Source of the DNA: Bacteroidales bacterium
Lineage (GTDB): Bacteria > Bacteroidota > Bacteroidia > Bacteroidales > UBA932
Length of the DNA: 10,416 bases
Assembly (NCBI GenBank): GCA_024401915.1
Contig: JAKSKA010000037.1
Location: forward strand, 1 to 10,416
Reading direction: 5' to 3'
Shown: piece after piece, positions 6,974 through 10,416 of the stretch
How positions within the stretch are numbered: position 1 is the first letter of the stretch
How the letters are laid out: the number at the start of each line of letters is the position of its first letter
The notes under the pieces: model-generated
The model's database searches: none
What the model saw: only the letters and a program-made list of their open reading frames with translations
What the model was told of the DNA's origin: nothing
Translations under genes and position numbers: made by a program

Positions 6974-8554
6974 ATGAGAAAATATATTGCATCAGCAGCA
7001 GCTTTCCTGCTTTCCGTTCCCGGCTTCGCACAGAACCTGGACACCAGCGTAAGCGTGACCAACGACTATAACGTGAGGATGCCCGCCGTTGAAAAGAAGG
7101 GCGTCGAGATGTTCGTCCCGGACACTCTTCTCCAGTTCGACTACAAGTTCGACTATTCCGTGTTCGATTCGCCATACAAGGGCGCCTATGAGTTCAGACC
7201 CTACAGCGTGAATGCGACTCCGGAAAGCAATGTGCCCGCTCCCGGCAGGTTCTACCTCAGGGCCGGTGCAGGCATAGCCCTGAGTCCGGAACTCGACTTC
7301 GTGTGGGCCCCTGTGGCCCGGAGCGGTTTCACGCTGGACGTCAGGAACAACCTGGACGGCTACAAGGGCCGCTATGAGGGTTTTGACGGCTATGACTTCA
7401 AGGACAGCTTCGGTATTGACGCCAGCTCCATCTTCACACGCAATACGCTGAAGGTGTCGGCCGGCTATGAGGGTATCTTCACCGGCTCCGATATCGCCGC
7501 TTCGACAGCGATGAATACTGCAAGCCTGAGAGCCTCCCTGAAGTCGCTCGAGGGCAGCAATGACTATCTGACCTACGATGCGACGGTGCGCTATTCGTTC
7601 TCCTCGACGCGCCTCGGCGGCGCCACGGATGGCAACGAACATAATTTCTCCCTCCTCGGAACCGTCGGGCCTGTGATCGGAGGCAATTACAGGGTTCTCG
7701 TCGACCTCACCCTCGAAGGGGATTATTCCGGAAAGGAGACCGGTCTTCAGACCCTTATGCAGTTCACCCCGCGCTTCGTCATCGCGAACGGCACCCTGAA
7801 CCTGAGCGCCGGCGCCCGCATCAGCGTGTCCGGAGAAAGGGCGGGCATCTTCCCGGCAGTGAATTTCGACATCCCGCTTGCTTACGGGCGCTTCGACATA
7901 TTCGCCAATGTGACGGGCGGCGACAGGCTCAACGGCTACAGGTCGCTGAAACTGCTGAACCATCATTTCAACTCGACATACGGAGGCTTTGTGCCTACGC
8001 GTGAAAATCTCAACGCGGACCTGGGCTTCCGCGGCTGGCTGGGCCAGCATTTCCAGTATTGTCTCCGCGCCGGCTGGAAGAGCGTTTCGGACGCTCCTTA
8101 CGTGAGTGCCGCTACTGTTCTGAACGGGAAGAGGGAAACATTCGAGTATGTCGATTACAAGAGGTTCTACGCCAACGCGCTCCTCTCCTGGCAGTCCGAG
8201 CGTTTCACTGCTGACGGCCGTTTCGAATATGGCAGGACTGATTTCGGGAATGCGCCCGAGGTGTATTCGGATCCTCTGTTCTCAGGTAATTTCAGAGCTG
8301 TTTACAACTGCTACAAACGCCTTTTCGCGGGCGTGAGCGCTGCCTTCGAGAGCGGTCGTATAGCTGAGGTCGCCGGCGTTCGGGACACACTCCCGGGATG
8401 GCTCGACCTCGGCCTCGACGCACGGTTCAAGTTCACCGACAAGGCCGGTGTCTGGGTGCGTGTCGGCAACCTTCTCGGGCAGCCTGTGAGAAGGTCGGCC
8501 CTCTATGCTGAAAAATCTCCGCAGTTTATCCTCGGAATCACACTTTCTTTGTAA
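6974..8554 (+). CDS. Plug-less TonB-receptor-like outer-membrane beta-barrel protein
   Basis: A 526-residue predicted outer-membrane protein. A signal peptide (MRKYIASAAAFLLSVPGFA, likely cut before Q20) precedes a short linker. From about residue 90 come alternating polar/hydrophobic strands rich in Tyr, Phe and Gly (RFYLRAGAGIALSPELDFVW, LKVSAGYEGIF, YDATVRYSFSSTRL and many more). The C-terminus NLLGQP...SPQFILGITLSL matches the closing strands of TonB-dependent receptors. I see neither the plug domain nor a TonB box, and the length fits a barrel alone, so active TonB-driven import is doubtful. Bacteroidota genomes often label such proteins TonB-dependent receptor on barrel similarity only. 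It starts 2 bases after the TPR gene, pointing to a two-gene envelope module in which the TPR protein could assemble on or regulate the barrel. Substrate is unknown; a passive channel or a structural protein are alternatives. Confidence 0.85.
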   Translation: MRKYIASAAAFLLSVPGFAQNLDTSVSVTNDYNVRMPAVEKKGVEMFVPDTLLQFDYKFDYSVFDSPYKGAYEFRPYSVNATPESNVPAPGRFYLRAGAGIALSPELDFVWAPVARSGFTLDVRNNLDGYKGRYEGFDGYDFKDSFGIDASSIFTRNTLKVSAGYEGIFTGSDIAASTAMNTASLRASLKSLEGSNDYLTYDATVRYSFSSTRLGGATDGNEHNFSLLGTVGPVIGGNYRVLVDLTLEGDYSGKETGLQTLMQFTPRFVIANGTLNLSAGARISVSGERAGIFPAVNFDIPLAYGRFDIFANVTGGDRLNGYRSLKLLNHHFNSTYGGFVPTRENLNADLGFRGWLGQHFQYCLRAGWKSVSDAPYVSAATVLNGKRETFEYVDYKRFYANALLSWQSERFTADGRFEYGRTDFGNAPEVYSDPLFSGNFRAVYNCYKRLFAGVSAAFESGRIAEVAGVRDTLPGWLDLGLDARFKFTDKAGVWVRVGNLLGQPVRRSALYAEKSPQFILGITLSL

Positions 8555-8563
8555 TTTTTTGAG

Positions 8564-8571
8564 TATATTTG
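8564..8571 (+). promoter_or_regulatory. Putative -7 promoter element for gyrB
   Basis: TATATTTG, a full match to the Bacteroidota -7 consensus TAnnTTTG, lies 10 bases after the barrel stop and 27 bases before the gyrB ATG. TTTG occurs at 8548-8551 but only 12 bases upstream, too close for a standard -33; TTTC at 8544-8547 is nearer the expected distance. This lets gyrB be expressed independently of the TPR/barrel operon. Confidence 0.6.
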
Positions 8572-8572
8572 T

Positions 8573-10416
<1,844 letters not shown>

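Noticed and set aside
6992..8050. A 352-codon minus-strand open frame inside the barrel gene
   Set aside because: Same antisense shadow effect, with no recognisable domain, no promoter and no sensible start context.
8530..8562. Intrinsic terminator at the T-run (8555-8560) after the barrel gene
   Set aside because: There is a T-tract but no convincing GC-rich hairpin directly before it; the run is part of the AT-rich gyrB promoter region.

Overview
The window looks like chromosomal DNA from a fairly GC-rich member of the Bacteroidales (Bacteroidota). Three things point there. None of the start codons has a convincing Shine-Dalgarno sequence. The only AT-rich gaps carry the Bacteroidota -7 promoter motif TAnnTTTG (three matches: 3951-3958 on the minus strand, 3972-3979 and 8564-8571 on the plus strand). 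The protein sequences also read as Bacteroidota types: the FtsE, the plug-less TonB-receptor-like barrel, the large secreted TPR protein and the GyrB. Rikenellaceae/Alistipes-like or a related uncultured gut family would fit, but I cannot fix the genus.

Layout. 1-956 (+) is the C-terminal part of a family 3 glycoside hydrolase (BglX-like beta-glucosidase). It enters from beyond the left edge and is broken by a frameshift near 283-288. Three bases later comes an intact PgcA/PGM2-type phosphohexomutase (960-2633, +), so the two probably share a transcript: sugar release followed by Glc-6-P/Glc-1-P interconversion. The mutase collides tail to tail with nth (endonuclease III, 2630-3262, -), and the two genes overlap by their stop codons. 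nth in turn overlaps the end of ftsE (3259-3927, -) by four bases (ATGA). ftsE has its own promoter region, shared with the divergent gene to its right.

The right half is transcribed on the plus strand. A roughly 990-residue secreted TPR protein (4002-6971) is followed after two bases by a 526-residue outer-membrane beta-barrel protein (6974-8554). Then comes gyrB (8599 to beyond the right edge) behind its own promoter. The window is densely coding; no gap exceeds about 75 bases, and I see no tRNA, rRNA, CRISPR array, insertion sequence or phage gene.

Most of this is ordinary housekeeping. The parts most worth a second look are the TPR/barrel pair (an uncharacterised envelope module), the damaged GH3 gene, the strong hairpin inside nth just past the mutase stop codon, and the overlapping back-to-back promoters between ftsE and the TPR gene. 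I did not find clear evidence of an undescribed defence, mobile or regulatory system.
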